From Limnomonas spitsbergensis (lineage: Eukaryota > Chlorophyta > Chlorophyceae > Chlamydomonadales): a DNA stretch of 64,000 bases. Made by a program: the position numbers and the translations under genes. This document shows, in pieces, positions 43,320 to 58,300 of the stretch. The notes below the pieces were generated by a model, which saw only the letters and a list, made by a program, of their open reading frames with translations, searched no databases and was not told the DNA's origin. Each line of letters starts with the position of its first letter. Within the stretch, counting starts at the first letter, position 1. The stretch spans positions 2,195,001 to 2,259,000 of the forward strand of contig JAYJMM010000100.1 of NCBI GenBank assembly GCA_037349105.1. Reading direction: 5' to 3'.

Positions 43320-46300
43320 ATGTTTCAGGCAGGAACGCAAACTGCCATGCATGCTGAGGCCGGGACGAGCCAAGGACCGTCGACTAGTAGCACTGTGACA
43401 AGCACAGTCGCCCCTCGGACCACAGTAACAGGTATCTTAGCACTTGATTTCAAAAATGTCCTGCATGCGAAACTTTGTCGTTGTCATGGCGACGGGCACG
43501 GGGAGGGGGGCCCCCGCACCCCCCGGAAGCCAGCGTGATTCAAATTTGCCTTGTCCACTACCGCAGAGACGCTCACGCTGCGGCTAGTGCCGAAAAGAAA
43601 GAAGAAAAAGGTGCGAGCCGCTGACTGGACTTAAAAGGGGAGTCGTTGCGGCAGCTACACCCATTTGCACTCATGGCATGCCGGCGCTCCCGTCTAGGCT
43701 CTGCGCTGGGCTTCCTTGCCCGCCAGCGTTTTGTGTGGGCGGGGGGCATGATAACTGCATGCCTGCACTGACGCAGCTGGTCCATTAGGTTTCGCCCTTG
43801 GCACCCTCCAGCCCAGGCTCTGCGCTGCGCTTCACGCCGGCGAGCGCTTTATATGAGGGGGGCCTTTGCGATTGCAAGCATGCCCAGTGCCTGTCGCTGC
43901 CATGCATGGCGTCAAGTGGGCAAGAGAGGTTATGCTGATTACATGCATGCCATGTGTCTGATGCTGCCAGACATGGCGTCAAGTGGGCAACGGATCATGC
44001 TGATTACATGCATGCCATGTGTCTGAAGCCGCCATGCATGGTGTCAAGTGGGCTTGAGAGATAATGCTGATTACATACATGCCATCTGCCTGTCACTGCC
44101 ATGCATGGCGTCAAGTGGGCAAGAGAGATTATGCTGATTACATACATGCCATTTGTCTGACGGTGCCATGCATGGTGTTAAGAGGGTAAGAGACATTATG
44201 CTGATTGCATGCTTTCGCTACGGCAGGGTGGGGGGGGGCACCTTCACGAGAATCATGATGACTTGTGTGCTGACTGACTGCATGCACCGTGCATGCCCTG
44301 TGTCTGTTGCTGCCTTGCACAGTAGTGGTGGGAAAAATCTGTGATGCTGATTACATGCATATGCTACACCTAGGGTGGGAACTGGGGAGCGACTTCATTG
44401 GCTGCACGCATGCTGACCGCATGCGCTTTGGGGGGGGTAGCGCGTTCGTGGCTGCATGCAAGCTGACCGACTGCATGCCTGCGCTTTTTCTTGAAGGGGG
44501 GCCTTCTTGAGTACCATATTGAGAGCTTGCTGACTGACTGACTGACTAATTGAGTGATTCCTGATTGCTTGTGTGCCGACCAACTGCATGCATGCTGACC
44601 AGTGACCACCTGCATGCAACCGCTGCTATGAGTGGGGACGCCCATGTGAGAGACATGTTCAGTGCATGCTGATTCCTGATTGCTTGTATGCTGACCACCT
44701 ACATGCATGCAGACAACCTGCATGCATGCTGACCACCTGCATGCATGCTGACCAACTGCATGCATGCTGCCCAACTGCATGCATGCTGGCCACCTGCATG
44801 CATGCTGACCAACTGCATGCATGCTGACCACCTGCATGCATGCTGACCACCTGCATGCATGTTGACCACCTGCATGCATGTTGACCACCTGCATGCATGC
44901 TGACCACCTGCATGCATGCTGCCCAACTGCATGCATGCTGACCACCTGCATGCATGCTGACCACCTGCATGCATGCTGACCACCTGCATGCATGCTGACC
45001 AACTGCATGCATGCTGACCACCTGCATGCATGCTGACCACCTGCATGCATGTTGACCACCTGCATGCATGCTGACCACCTGCATGCATGCTGACCAACTG
45101 CATGCATGCTGACCAACTGCATGCATGCTGACCAACTGCATGCATGCTGACCACCTGCATGCATGTTGACCAACTGCATGCATGCTGACCACCTGCATGC
45201 ATGCTGACCACCTGCATGCATGCTGACCACCTGCATGCATGCTGACCACCTGCATGCATGCTGACCAACTGCATGCATGCTGACCAACTGCATGGATGCT
45301 GACCAACTGCATGCATGCTGACCACCTGCATGCATGCTGACCAACTGCATGCATGCTGACCAACTGCATGCATGCTGACCACCTGCATGCATGCTGACCA
45401 CCTGCATGCATGCTGACCACCTACATGCATGCTGACCAACTGCATGCATGCTGACCAACTGCATGCATGCTGACCACCTGCATGTATGCTGACCACCTGC
45501 ATGCATGCTGACCAACTGCATGCATGCTGACCAACTACATGCATGCTGACCAACTGCATGCATGCTGACCAACTGCTGTTAGGGAGGGAGGCCTTCTTGA
45601 CAATCATGTTGAGTGCAAGCTGACCGATCGCTTGCACGTGCTGTCGCCACCGAGCAGGGCGTCAAGTGGTCGGAGGAGGTCATCGACAACGAGTTCCTGG
45701 GGAAAAAGAGCTCGAAAAGTAAGCCGTCTATTAATTGCTTCTTCAAGGGTTCAAGATTAGGGTTCATATTTAGGGTTTAGGGTTTAGGGTTAAACCCCCT
45801 CATGCTCGCTTGCTGCATTACCACGTGCCAGCCTGCCCCGTTCCTGCAACACCACATGCCAGCGTGCCCCTTAGTGGCCACCTGCTCAGCTGCATAAATG
45901 ACCACCGACCTGCAGGCCTGCAGATGTCTAGTCCTTCTTGCTATCATGCCCGGATTTTCAGCATCCGGAGCAGGCTCTTGCCCAGCTGCTGAAATGACTA
46001 CCGTCCTGCAGGCCTTTAGATGTCTAGTTCTTCGTGCAATCATGCCCGGACTTGCAGCATTCGGAGCAGGCTCTTGCTCAGCTGCTGAAATGACTACCGT
46101 CCTGCAGGCCTTTAGATGTCTAGTTCTTCGTGCAATCCTGCCCGGACTTGCAGCATCCGGAGCAGGCTCTTGCTCAGCTCCTCCAATGACCACCGCCTGC
46201 CTAGCAGCGGGCCTTAAAAACCTAAACCGTACAACCTTTAACCTAAACCCAAAACCCTAGCCCAGCTGCTCAAATGACCACCGCCTGCAGGCCGCTGAGA

Positions 46301-49300
46301 TGTCTAATCTGTCACGCAGAATAATTTGCATGACCCCCTGTTGAGAACTCCCGCTCGGGTGCTCAGTTTTCTCACATTTACCTCATATTTGCCAGCTCCA
46401 GGCCCCGTTAGCTCTGTTCTTATGCTCATAGTCATTAGATCAAGGCAGAGAGCTGTCTGGCTCAAGGTATCTTTACCTCACATTCTTGAGCTCATGTCCA
46501 TGCGCTGAAGGTATGTAGCTAACATTTTCTGAAGCTCAAGGTCTTCAACATATTTTTAAAGTCAAGAGGACTCAAGACCTTGAATTCATGTTATTTGCAT
46601 ACGACTGAACCCAAGCACGCCCCTGCCCCCCCCCCCTCCCCCACGCCCCTCTGTCAGTCTATCCCCCCCCCCCCACGCCCCTCTGTCAGTCTATCCCCCC
46701 CCCCCCACGGACCTCTGTCAGTCTGCCCCCCCCCCCCACCCCACGCCCCTCTGTCAATCTATCCCCCCCCCCACGCCCCTCTGTCAATCTATCCCCCCCC
46801 CCACACGCCCCTCTGTCAGTCTATCCCACACGCCCCCACGCCCCTCTGTCAATCTATCCCCCTCCCCCCCCACGCCCCTCTGTCAGTCTATCCCCCACGC
46901 CCCCACGCCCCTCGGTCAGTCTATCCCCCACGCCTCCCACGCCCCTCTGTCAGTCTATCCCCCTCACACACACGCCCCTCTGTCAGTCTATTTCATCCCC
47001 CACACACGCCCCTCTGCCAGTCTATCCCCCCCCCCCACACACACACCCCTCTGTCAGTCTATCCCCCCCCCACACACACGCCCCTCTATCAGTCTGTCCC
47101 CCACACACATGCCCCTCTGTCAGTCTATCCCCCCCACACACGCCCCCCTGTCAGTCTATCCCCCTCACACACACGCCCCTCTGTCAGTCTATCCCCCCCC
47201 CACACGCCCCTCTGTCAGTCTATCCCCCCCCACACACGCCCCTCTGTCAGTCTATCCCCCCCACACACGCCCCTCTGTCAGTCTATCCCCCCCCACACAC
47301 ACCCCTCTGTCAGTCTATCCCCCCCACACACACCCCTCTGTCAGTCTATCCCCCCCACACACGCCCCTCTGTCAGTCTATCCCCCCCACACACGCCCCTC
47401 TGTCAGTCTATCCCCCCCCACACACACCCCTCTGTCAGTCTATCCCCCCCACACACGCCCCTCTGTCAGTCTATCCCCCCCCACACACGCCCCTCTGTCA
47501 GTCTATCCCCCCCCACACACCCCTCTGTCAGTCTATCCCCCCCCACACACACCCCTCTGTCAGTCTATCCCCCCCCCCACACGCCCCTCTGTCAGTCTAT
47601 CCCCCCCCCACACACACCCCTCTGTCAGTCTATCCCCCCCCACACACGCCCCTCTGTCAGTCTATCCCCCCCACACACGCCCCTCTGTCAGTCTATCCCC
47701 CCCCACACACACCCCTCTGTCAGTCTACCCCCCCCCACACACACGCCCCTCTGTCAGTCTATCCCCCCCCCACACACGCCCCTCTGTCAGTCTATCCCCC
47801 CCCACACACACCCCTCTATCAGTCTATCCCCCCCACACACGCCCCTCTGTCAGTCTATCCCCCCCACACATGCCCCTCTGTCAGTCTATCCCCCCCACAC
47901 ACGCCCCTCTGTCAGTCTATCCCCCCCCACACACACCCCTCTGTCAGTCTATCCCCCCCACACACGCCCCTCTGTCAGTCTATCCCCCCCCACACACACC
48001 CCTCTGTCAGTCTATCCCCCCACACACGCCCCTCTGTCAGTCTATCCCCCCCCACACACACCCCTCTGTCAGTCTATCCCCCCCCACACACGCCCCTCTG
48101 TCAGTCTATCCCCCCCCACACACACCCCTCTGTCAGTCTATCCCCCCCCACACACACCCCTCTGTCAGTCTATCCCCCCCCACACACACCCCTCTGTCAG
48201 TCTATCCCCCCCACACACGCCCCTCTGTCAGTCTATCCCCCCCCACACACGCCCCTCTGTCAGTCTATCCCCCCCCACACACACGCCCCTCTGTCAGTCT
48301 ATCCCCCTCCCCCCCCACGCCCCTCTGTCAGTCTGTCCCCCACACACATGCCCCTCTGTCAGTCTGTCCCCCACACACACACCCCTCTGACAGTCTATCC
48401 CCCTCCCCCCCCTACGCCCCTCTGTCAGTCTGTCCCCCACACCCACGCCCCTCTGTCAGTCTATCCCCCCCCCCACACGCCCCTCTGTCAGTCTATCCCC
48501 CCCCACACACGCCCCTCTGTCAGTCTATCCCCCCCACACACGCCCCTCTGTCAGTCTATCCCCCCCCACACACGCCCCTCTGTCAGTCTATCCCCCCCAC
48601 ACACGCCCCTCTGTCAGTCTATCCCCCCCCACACACGCCCCTCTGTCAGTCTATCCCCCCCACACACGCCCCTCTGTCAGTCTATCCCCCCCCACACACG
48701 CCCCTCTGTCAGTCTATCCCCCCCCACACACACCCCTCTGTCAGTCTATCCCCCCCACACACACCCCTCTGTCAGTCTATCCCCCCCCCCACACACACCC
48801 CTCTGTCAGTCTATCCCCCCCCACACACGCCCCTCTGTCAGTCTATCCCCCCACACACACATACCTCTGTCAGTCTATCCCCCCCCACACACACCCCTCT
48901 GTCAGTCTATCCCCCCCACACACGCCCCTCTGTCAGTCTATCCCCCCCACACACACACCCCTCTGTCAGTCTATCCCCCCCACACACGCCCCTCTGTCAG
49001 TCTATCCCCCCACACACACACCCCTCTGTCAGTCTACCCCCCCACACACGCCCCTCTGTCAGTCTATCCCCCCCACACACACCCCTCAGTCAGTCTATCC
49101 CCCCCACACACGCCCCTCTGTCAGTCTATCCCCCCCACACACGCCCCTCTGTCAGTCTATCCCCCCCCACACACGCCCCTCTGTCAGTCTATCCCCCCCA
49201 CACACACCCCTCTGTCAGTCTATCCCCCCCCACACACGCCCCTCTGTCAGTCTATCCCCCCAAACACACGCCCCTCTGTCAGTCTATCCCCCCCCCCCAC

Positions 49301-52300
49301 ACACGCCCCTCTGTCAGTCTATCCCCCCCCACACACGCCCCTCTGTCAGTCTATCCCCCCCCACACGCGCCCCTCTGTCAGTCTATCCCCCCCCACACAC
49401 GCCCCTCTGTCAGTCTATCCCCCCCCACACACACGCCCCTCTGTCAGTCTATCCCCCTCCCCCCCCACGCCCCTCTGTCAGTCTGTCCCCCACACACATG
49501 CCCCTCTGTCAATCTGTCCCCCACACACACGCCCCTCTGACAGTCTATCCCCCTCCCCCCCCTACGCCCCTCTGTCAGTCTGTCCCCCACACCCACGCCC
49601 CTCTGTCAGTCTATCCCCCCCCCCACACGCCCCTCTGTCAGTCTATCCCCCCCCACACACGCCCCTCTGTCAGTCTATCCCCCCCACACACGCCCCTCTG
49701 TCAGTCTATCCCCCCCCACACACGCCCCTCTGTCAGTCTATCCCCCCCACACACGCCCCTCTGTCAGTCTATCCCCCCCCACACACGCCCCTCTGTCAGT
49801 CTATCCCCCCCACACACGCCCCTCTGTCAGTCTATCCCCCCCCACACACGCCCCTCTGTCAGTCTATCCCCCCCCACACACACCCCTCTGTCAGTCTATC
49901 CCCCCCACAGACACCCCTCTGTCAGTCTATCCCCCCCCCCACACACACCCCTCTGTCAGTCTATCCCCCCCCACACACGCCCCTCTGTCAGTCTATCCCC
50001 CCACACACATACCTCTGTCAGTCTATCCCCCCCCACACACACCCCTCTGTCAGTCTATCCCTCCCACACACGCCCCTCTGTCAGTCTATCCCCCCCACAC
50101 ACACACCCCTCTGTCAGTCTATCCCCCCCACACACGCCCCTCTGTCAGTCTATCCCCCCACACACACACCCCTCTGTCAGTCTACCCCCCCACACACGCC
50201 CCTCTGTCAGTCTATCCCCCCCACACACACCCCTCTGTCAGTCTATCCCCCCCACACACGCCCCTCTGTCAGTCTATCCCCCCCCACACACGCCCCTCTG
50301 TCAGTCTATCCCCCCCCACACACGCCCCTCTGTCAGTCTATCCCCCCCACACACACCCCTCTGTCAGTCTATCCCCCCCCACACACGCCCCTCTGTCAGT
50401 CTATCCCCCCACACACACGCCCCTCTGTCAGTCTATCCCCCCCACACACGCCCCTCTGTCAGTCTATCCCCCCCCACACACACCCCTCTGTCAGTCTATC
50501 CCCCCCACACACGCCCCTCTGTCAGTCTATCCCCCCCCCACACACACCCCTCTGTCAGTCTATCCCCCCCCACACACGCCCCTCTGTCAGTCTATCCCCC
50601 CCCACACACGCCCCTCTGTCAGTCTATCCCCCCCACACACGCCCCTCTGTCAGTCTATCCCCCCACACACGCCCCTCTGTCAGTCTATCCCCCCCCACAC
50701 ACGCCCCTCTGTCAGTCTATCCCCCCCACACACACCCCTCTGTCAGTCTATCCCCCCCCCACACACCCCTCTGTCAGTCTATCCCCCCCACACACACCCC
50801 TCTGTCAGTCTATCCCCCCCACACACACCCCTCTGTCAGTCTATCCCCCCCACACACACCCCTCTGTCAGTCTATCCCCCCACACACATACCTCTGTCAG
50901 TCTATCCCCCCCCACACACGCCCCTCTGTCAGTCTATCCCCCCCACACACACACCCCTCTGTCAGTCTATCCCCCCACACACACACCCCTCTGTCAGTCT
51001 ATCCCCCCCACACACACCCCTCTGTCAGTCTATCCCCCCACACACATACCTCTGTCAGTCTATCCCCCCCCACACACGCCCCTCTGTCAGTCTATCCCCC
51101 CCCACACACACCCCTCTGTCAGTCTATCCCCCCACACACGCCCCTCTGTCAGTCTATCCCCCCCCACACACATACCTCTGTCAGTCTATCCCCCCCCACA
51201 CACACCCCTCTGTCAGTCTATCCCCCCCACACACGCCCCTCTGTCAGTCTATCCCCCCCACACACACACCCCTCTGTCAGTCTATCCCTCCCACACACGC
51301 CCCTCTGTCAGTCTATCCCCCCCACACACGCCCCTCTGTCAGTCTATCCCCCCCCCACACACACCCCTCTGTCAGTCTATCCCCCACACACACGCCCCTC
51401 TGTCAGTCTATCCCCCCCACACACACACCCCTCTGTCAGTCTATCCCTCCCACACACACCCCTCTGTCAGTCTATCCCCCCCACACACGCCCCTCTGTCA
51501 GTCTATCCCCCCCACACACACACCCCTCTGTCAGTCTATCCCTCCCACACACGCCCCTCTGTCAGTCTATCCCCCCCACACACGCCCCTCTGTCAGTCTA
51601 TCCCCCCACACACACACCCCTCTGTCAGTCTACCCCCCCACACACGCCCCTCTGTCAGTCTATCCCCCCCACACACACCCCTCTGTCAGTCTATCCCCCC
51701 CACACACGCCCCTCTGTCAGTCTATCCCCCCCACACACGCCCCTCTGTCAGTCTATCCCCCCCCACACACGCCCCTCTGTCAGTCTATCCCCCCACACAC
51801 ACCCCTCTGTCAGTCTATCCCCCCCCCACACGCCCCTCTGTCAGTCTATCCCCCCCACACACGCCTCTCTGTCAGTCTATCCCCCCCCAACACACGCCCC
51901 TCTGTCAGTCTATCCCCCCCCACACACGCCCCTCTGTCAGTCTATCCCCCCCCACACACGCCCCTCTGTCAGTCTATCCCCCCACACACACGCCCCTCTG
52001 TCAGTCTATCCCCCCCACACACGCCCCTCTGTCAGTCTATCCCCCCCCACACACGCCCCTCTGTCAGTCTATCCCCCCCACACACACCCCTCTGTCAGTC
52101 TATCCCCCCCCACACACGCCCCTCTGTCAGTCTATCCCCCCCACACACGCCCCTCTGTCAGTCTATCCCCCCCCCACACACGCCCCTCTGTCAGTCTATC
52201 CCCCCCCACACACGCCCCTCAGTCAGTCTACCCCCCCCCCACACACACACACCCCTCTGTCAGTCTATCCCCCCCACACACGCCCCTCTGTCAGTCTATC

Positions 52301-55300
52301 CCCCCCCAACACACGCCCCTCTGTCAGTCTATCCCCCCCCACACACGCCCCTCTGTCAGTCTATCCCCCCCCACACACGCCCCTCTGTCAGTCTATCCCC
52401 CCACACACACGCCCCTCTGTCAGTCTATCCCCCCCACACACGCCCCTCTGTCAGTCTATCCCCCCCCACACACGCCCCTCTGTCAGTCTATCCCCCCCAC
52501 ACACACCCCTCTATCAGTCTATCCCCCCCCACACACGCCCCTCTGTCAGTCTATCCCCCCCACACAAGCCCCTCTGTCAGTCTATCCCCCCCCCACACAC
52601 GCCCCTCTGTCAGTCTATCCCCCCCCACACACGCCCCTCTGTCAGTCTACCCCCCCCCCACACACACACACCCCTCTGTCAGTCTATCCCCCCACACACG
52701 CCCCTCTGTCAGTCTATCCCCCCCCACACACACCCATCTGTCAGTCTATCCCCCCCCACACACGCCCCTCTGTCAGTCTATCCCCCCCCCCACACACGCC
52801 CCTCTGTCAGTCTATCCCCCCCCACACACACGCCCCTCTGTCAGTCTATCCCCCCCACACACGCCCCTCTGTCAGTCTATCCCCCCCACACACGCCCCTC
52901 TGTCAGTCTATCCCCCCCACACACGCCCCTCTGTCAGTCTATCCCCCCACACACACGCCCCTCTGTCAGTCTATCCCCCCCCACACACGCCCCTCTGTCA
53001 GTCTACCCCCCCCACACACACCCCTCTGTCAGTCTATCCCCCCCCACACACGCCCCTCTGTCAGTCTACCCCCCCCCACACACACACCCCTCTGTCAGTC
53101 TATCCCCCCCACACACGCCCCTCTGTCAGTCTATCCCCCCCACACACGCCCCTCTGTCAGTCTATCCCCCCCACACACACCCCTCTGTCAGTCTATCCCC
53201 CTCCCCCCCCACGCCCCTCTGTCAGTCTGTCCCCCACACACATGCCCCTCTGTCAGTCTGTCCCCCACACACACGCCCCTCTGACAGTCTATCCCCCTCC
53301 CCCCCCTACGCCCCTCTGTCAGTCTGTCCCCCACACCCACGCCCCTCTGTCAGTCTATCCCCCCCCCCACACGCCCCTCTGTCAGTCTATCCCCCTCCCC
53401 CCCCTACGCCCCTCTGTCAGTCTGTCCCCCACACCCATGCCCCTCTGTCAGTCTATCCCCCCCCACACACGCCCCTCTGTCAGTCTATCCCCCCCACACA
53501 CGCCCCTCTGTCAGTCTATCCCCCCCCACACACGCCCCTCTGTCAGTCTATCCCCCCCCACACACGCCCCTCTGTCAGTCTATCCCCCCCACACACGCCC
53601 CTCTGTCAGTCTATCCCCCCCCACACACATACCTCTGTCAGTCTATCCCCCCCCACACACACCCCTCTGTCAGTCTATCCCCCCCACACACGCCCCTCTG
53701 TCAGTCTATCCCCCCCACACACACACCCCTCTGTCAGTCTATCCCTCCCACACACGCCCCTCTGTCAGTCTATCCCCCCCACACACGCCCCTCTGTCAGT
53801 CTATCCCCCCCCCCCACACACACCCCTCTGTCAGTCTATCCCCCACACACACGCCCCTCTGTCAGTCTATCCCCCCCACACACACACCCCTCTGTCAGTC
53901 TATCCCTCCCACACACACCCCTCTGTCAGTCTATCCCCCCCACACACGCCCCTCTGTCAGTCTATCCCCCCCACACACAACACCCCTCTGTCAGTCTATC
54001 CCTCCCACACACGCCCCTCTGTCAGTCTATCCCCCCCACACACGCCCCTCTGTCAGTCTATCCCCCCACACACACACCCCTCTGTCAGTCTACCCCCCCA
54101 CACACGCCCCTCTGTCAGTCTATCCCCCCCACACACACCCCTCTGTCAGTCTATCCCCCCCACACACGCCCCTCTGTCAGTCTATCCCCCCCACACACGC
54201 CCCTCTGTCAGTCTATCCCCCCCCACACACGCCCCTCTGTCAGTCTATCCCCCCACACACACCCCTCTGTCAGTCTATCCCCCCCCCACACGCCCCTCTG
54301 TCAGTCTATCCCCCCCACACACGCCTCTCTGTCAGTCTATCCCCCCCCAACACACGCCCCTCTGTCAGTCTATCCCCCCCCACACACGCCCCTCTGTCAG
54401 TCTATCCCCCCCCACACACGCCCCTCTGTCAGTCTATCCCCCCACACACACGCCCCTCTGTCAGTCTATCCCCCCCACACACGCCCCTCTGTCAGTCTAT
54501 CCCCCCCCACACACGCCCCTCTGTCAGTCTATCCCCCCCACACACACCCCTCTGTCAGTCTATCCCCCCCACACACGCCCCTCTGTCAGTCTATCCCCCC
54601 CACACACGCCCCTCTGTCAGTCTATCCCCCCCCCACACACGCCCCTCTGTCAGTCTATCCCCCCCCACACACGCCCCTCTGTCAGTCTACCCCCCCCCCC
54701 CACACACACACCCCTCTGTCAGTCTATCCCCCCCACACACGCCCCTCTGTCAGTCTATCCCCCCCCAACACACGCCCCTCTGTCAGTCTATCCCCCCCCA
54801 CACACGCCCCTCTGTCAGTCTATCCCCCCCCACACACGCCCCTCTGTCAGTCTATCCCCCCACACACACGCCCCTCTGTCAGTCTATCCCCCCCACACAC
54901 GCCCCTCTGTCAGTCTATCCCCCCCCACACACGCCCCTCTGTCAGTCTATCCCCCCCACACACACCCCTCTATCAGTCTATCCCCCCCCACACACGCCCC
55001 TCTGTCAGTCTATCCCCCCCACACAAGCCCCTCTGTCAGTCTATCCCCCCCCCACACACGCCCCTCTGTCAGTCTATCCCCCCCCACACACGCCCCTCTG
55101 TCAGTCTACCCCCCCCCCACACACACACACACCCCTCTGTCAGTCTATCCCCCCCACACACGCCCCTCTGTCAGTCTATCCCCCCCCCACACACACCCAT
55201 CTGTCAGTCTATCCCCCCCCACACACGCCCCTCTGTCAGTCTATCCCCCCCCCCACACACGCCCCTCTGTCAGTCTATCCCCCCCCACACACACGCCCCT

Positions 55301-58300
55301 CTGTCAGTCTATCCCCCCCACACACGCCCCTCTGTCAGTCTATCCCCCCCACACACACCCCTCTGTCAGTCTATCCCCCCCCACACACGCCCCTCTGTCA
55401 GTCTATCCCCCCACACACACGCCCCTCTGTCAGTCTATCCCCCCCCACACACGCCCCTCTGTCAGTCTACCCCCCCCACACACACCCCTCTGTCAGTCTA
55501 TCCCCCCCCACACACGCCCCTCTGTCAGTCTACCCCCCCCACACACACACCCCTCTGTCAGTCTATCCCCCCCACACACGCCCCTCTGTCAGTCTATCCC
55601 CCCCACACACGCCCCTCTGTCAGTCTATCCCCCCACACACACCCCTCTGTCAGTCTATCCCCCTCCCCCCCCACGCCCCTCTGTCAGTCTGTCCCCCACA
55701 CACATGCCCCTCTGTCAGTCTGTCCCCCACACACACGCCCCTCTGACAGTCTATCCCCCTCCCCCCCCTACGCCCCTCTGTCAGTCTGTCCCCCACACCC
55801 ACGCCCCTCTGTCAGTCTATCCCCCCCCCCACACGCCCCTCTGTCAGTCTATCCCCCTCCCCCCCCTACGCCCCTCTGTCAGTCTGTCCCCCACACCCAT
55901 GCCCCTCTGTCAGTCTATCCCCCCCCACACACGCCCCTCTGTCAGTCTATCCCCCCCACACACGCCCCTCTGTCAGTCTATCCCCCCCCACACACGCCCC
56001 TCTGTCAGTCTATCCCCCCCCACACACGCCCCTCTGTCAGTCTATCCCCCCCACACACGCCCCTCTGTCAGTCTATCCCCCCCCACACACGCCCCTCTGT
56101 CAGTCTATCCCCCCCCACACACACCCCTCTGTCAGTCTATCCCCCCCACACACACCCCTCTGTCAGTCTATCCCCCCCCCCACACACACCCCTCTGTCAG
56201 TCTATCCCCCCCCACACACACCCCTCTGTCAGTCTATCCCCCCCCACACACGCCCCTCTGTCAGTCTATCCCCCCCCACACACGCCCCTCTGTCAGTCTA
56301 TCCCCCCACACACACACCCCTCTGTCAGTCTATCCCCCACACACACGCCCCTCTGTCAGTCTATCCCCCCCACACACGCCCCTCTGTCAGTCTATCCCCC
56401 CCCACACACGCCCCTCTGTCAGTCTATCCCCCCCACACACACCCCTCTGTCAGTCTATCCCCCCCCCACACACGCCCCTCTGTCAGTCTATCCCCCCACA
56501 CACACGCCCCTCTGTCAGTCTATCCCCCCCACACACGCCCCTCTGTCAGTCTATCCCCCCCCACACACGCCCCTCTGTCAGTCTATCCCCCCACACACAC
56601 CCCTCTGTCAGTCTATCCCCCCCCACACACGCCCCTCTGTCAGTCTATCCCCCCCCACACACGCCCCTCTGTCAGTCTATCCCCCCCACACACGCCCCTC
56701 TGTCAGTCTATCCCCCCCACACACGCCCCTCTGTCAGTCTATCCCCCCCCACACACACCCCTCTGTCAGTCTATCCCCCCACACACACGCCCCTCTGTCA
56801 GTCTATCCCCCCCCACACACGCCCCTCTGTCAGTCTATCCCCCCACACACATACCTCTGTCAGTCTATCCCCCCCCACACACACCCCTCTGTCAGTCTAT
56901 CCCCCCCACACACGCCCCTCTGTCAGTCTATCCCCCCCCACACACACACCCCTCTGTCAGTCTATCCCTCCCACACACGCCCCTCTGTCAGTCTATCCCC
57001 CCCACACACGCCCCTCTATCAGTCTATCCCCCCACACACACACCCCTCTGTCAGTCTACCCCCCCACACACGCCCCTCTGTCAGTCTATCCCCCCCACAC
57101 ACACCCCTCTGTCAGTCTATCCCCCCCACACACGCCCCTCTGTCAGTCTATCCCCCCCACACACGCCCCTCTGTCAGTCTATCCCCCCCCACACACGCCC
57201 CTCTGTCAGTCTATCCCCCCACACACACCCCTCTGTCAGTCTATCCCCCCCCCCACACGCCCCTCTGTCAGTCTATCCCCCCCACACACGCCCCTCTGTC
57301 AGTCTATCCCCCCCCAACACACGCCCCTCTGTCAGTCTATCCCCCCCCACACACGCCCCTCTGTCAGTCTATCCCCCCCCACACACGCCCCTCTGTCAGT
57401 CTATCCCCCCACACACACGCCCCTCTGTCAGTCTATCCCCCCCACACACGCCCCTCTGTCAGTCTATCCCCCCCCACACACGCCCCTCTGTCAGTCTATC
57501 CCCCCCACACACACCCCTCTGTCAGTCTATCCCCCCCACACACGCCCCTCTGTCAGTCTATCCCCCCCCACACACGCCCCTCTGTCAGTCTACCCCCCCC
57601 CCACACACACACCCCTCTGTCAGTCTATCCCCCCCACACACGCCCCTCTGTCAGTCTATCCCCCCCCCACACACACCCATCTGTCAGTCTATCCCCCCCA
57701 CACACGCCCCTCTGTCAGTCTATCCCCCCCCCCCACACACGCCCCTCTGTCAGTCTATCCCCCCCCCACACACACGCCCCTCTGTCAGTCTATCCCCCCC
57801 ACACACGCCCCCCTGTCAGTCTATCCCCCCCACACACACCCCTCTGTCAGTCTATCCCCCCCACACACGCATCTCTGTCAGTCTATCCCCCCACACACAC
57901 GCCCCTCTGTCAGTCTATCCCCCCCCACACACGCCCCTCTGTCAGTCTATCCCCCCACACACACGCCCCTCTGTCAGTCTATCCCCCCCACACACACCCC
58001 TCTGTCAGTCTATCCCCCCCCACACACGCCCCTCTGTCAGTCTACCCCCCCACACACACACACCCCTCTGTCAGTCTATCCCCCCCACATACGCCCCTCT
58101 GTCAGTCTATCCCCCCCACACACGCCCCTCTGTCAGTCTATCCCCCCCACACACACCCCTCTGTCAGTCTATCCCCCTCCCCCCCCCACGCCCCTCTGTC
58201 AGTCTGTCCCCCACACACATGCCCCTCTGTCAGTCTGTCCCCCACACACACACCCCTCTGTCAGTCTATCCCCCCACACACACACCCCTCTGTCAGTCTA

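Noticed and set aside
44370..45637. Minus-strand frames of up to 400 codons with QHACRWSACMQVVSM repeats
   Set aside because: They result from a 19-bp repeat without stops on that strand; the DNA is intron 2 of a plus-strand gene.
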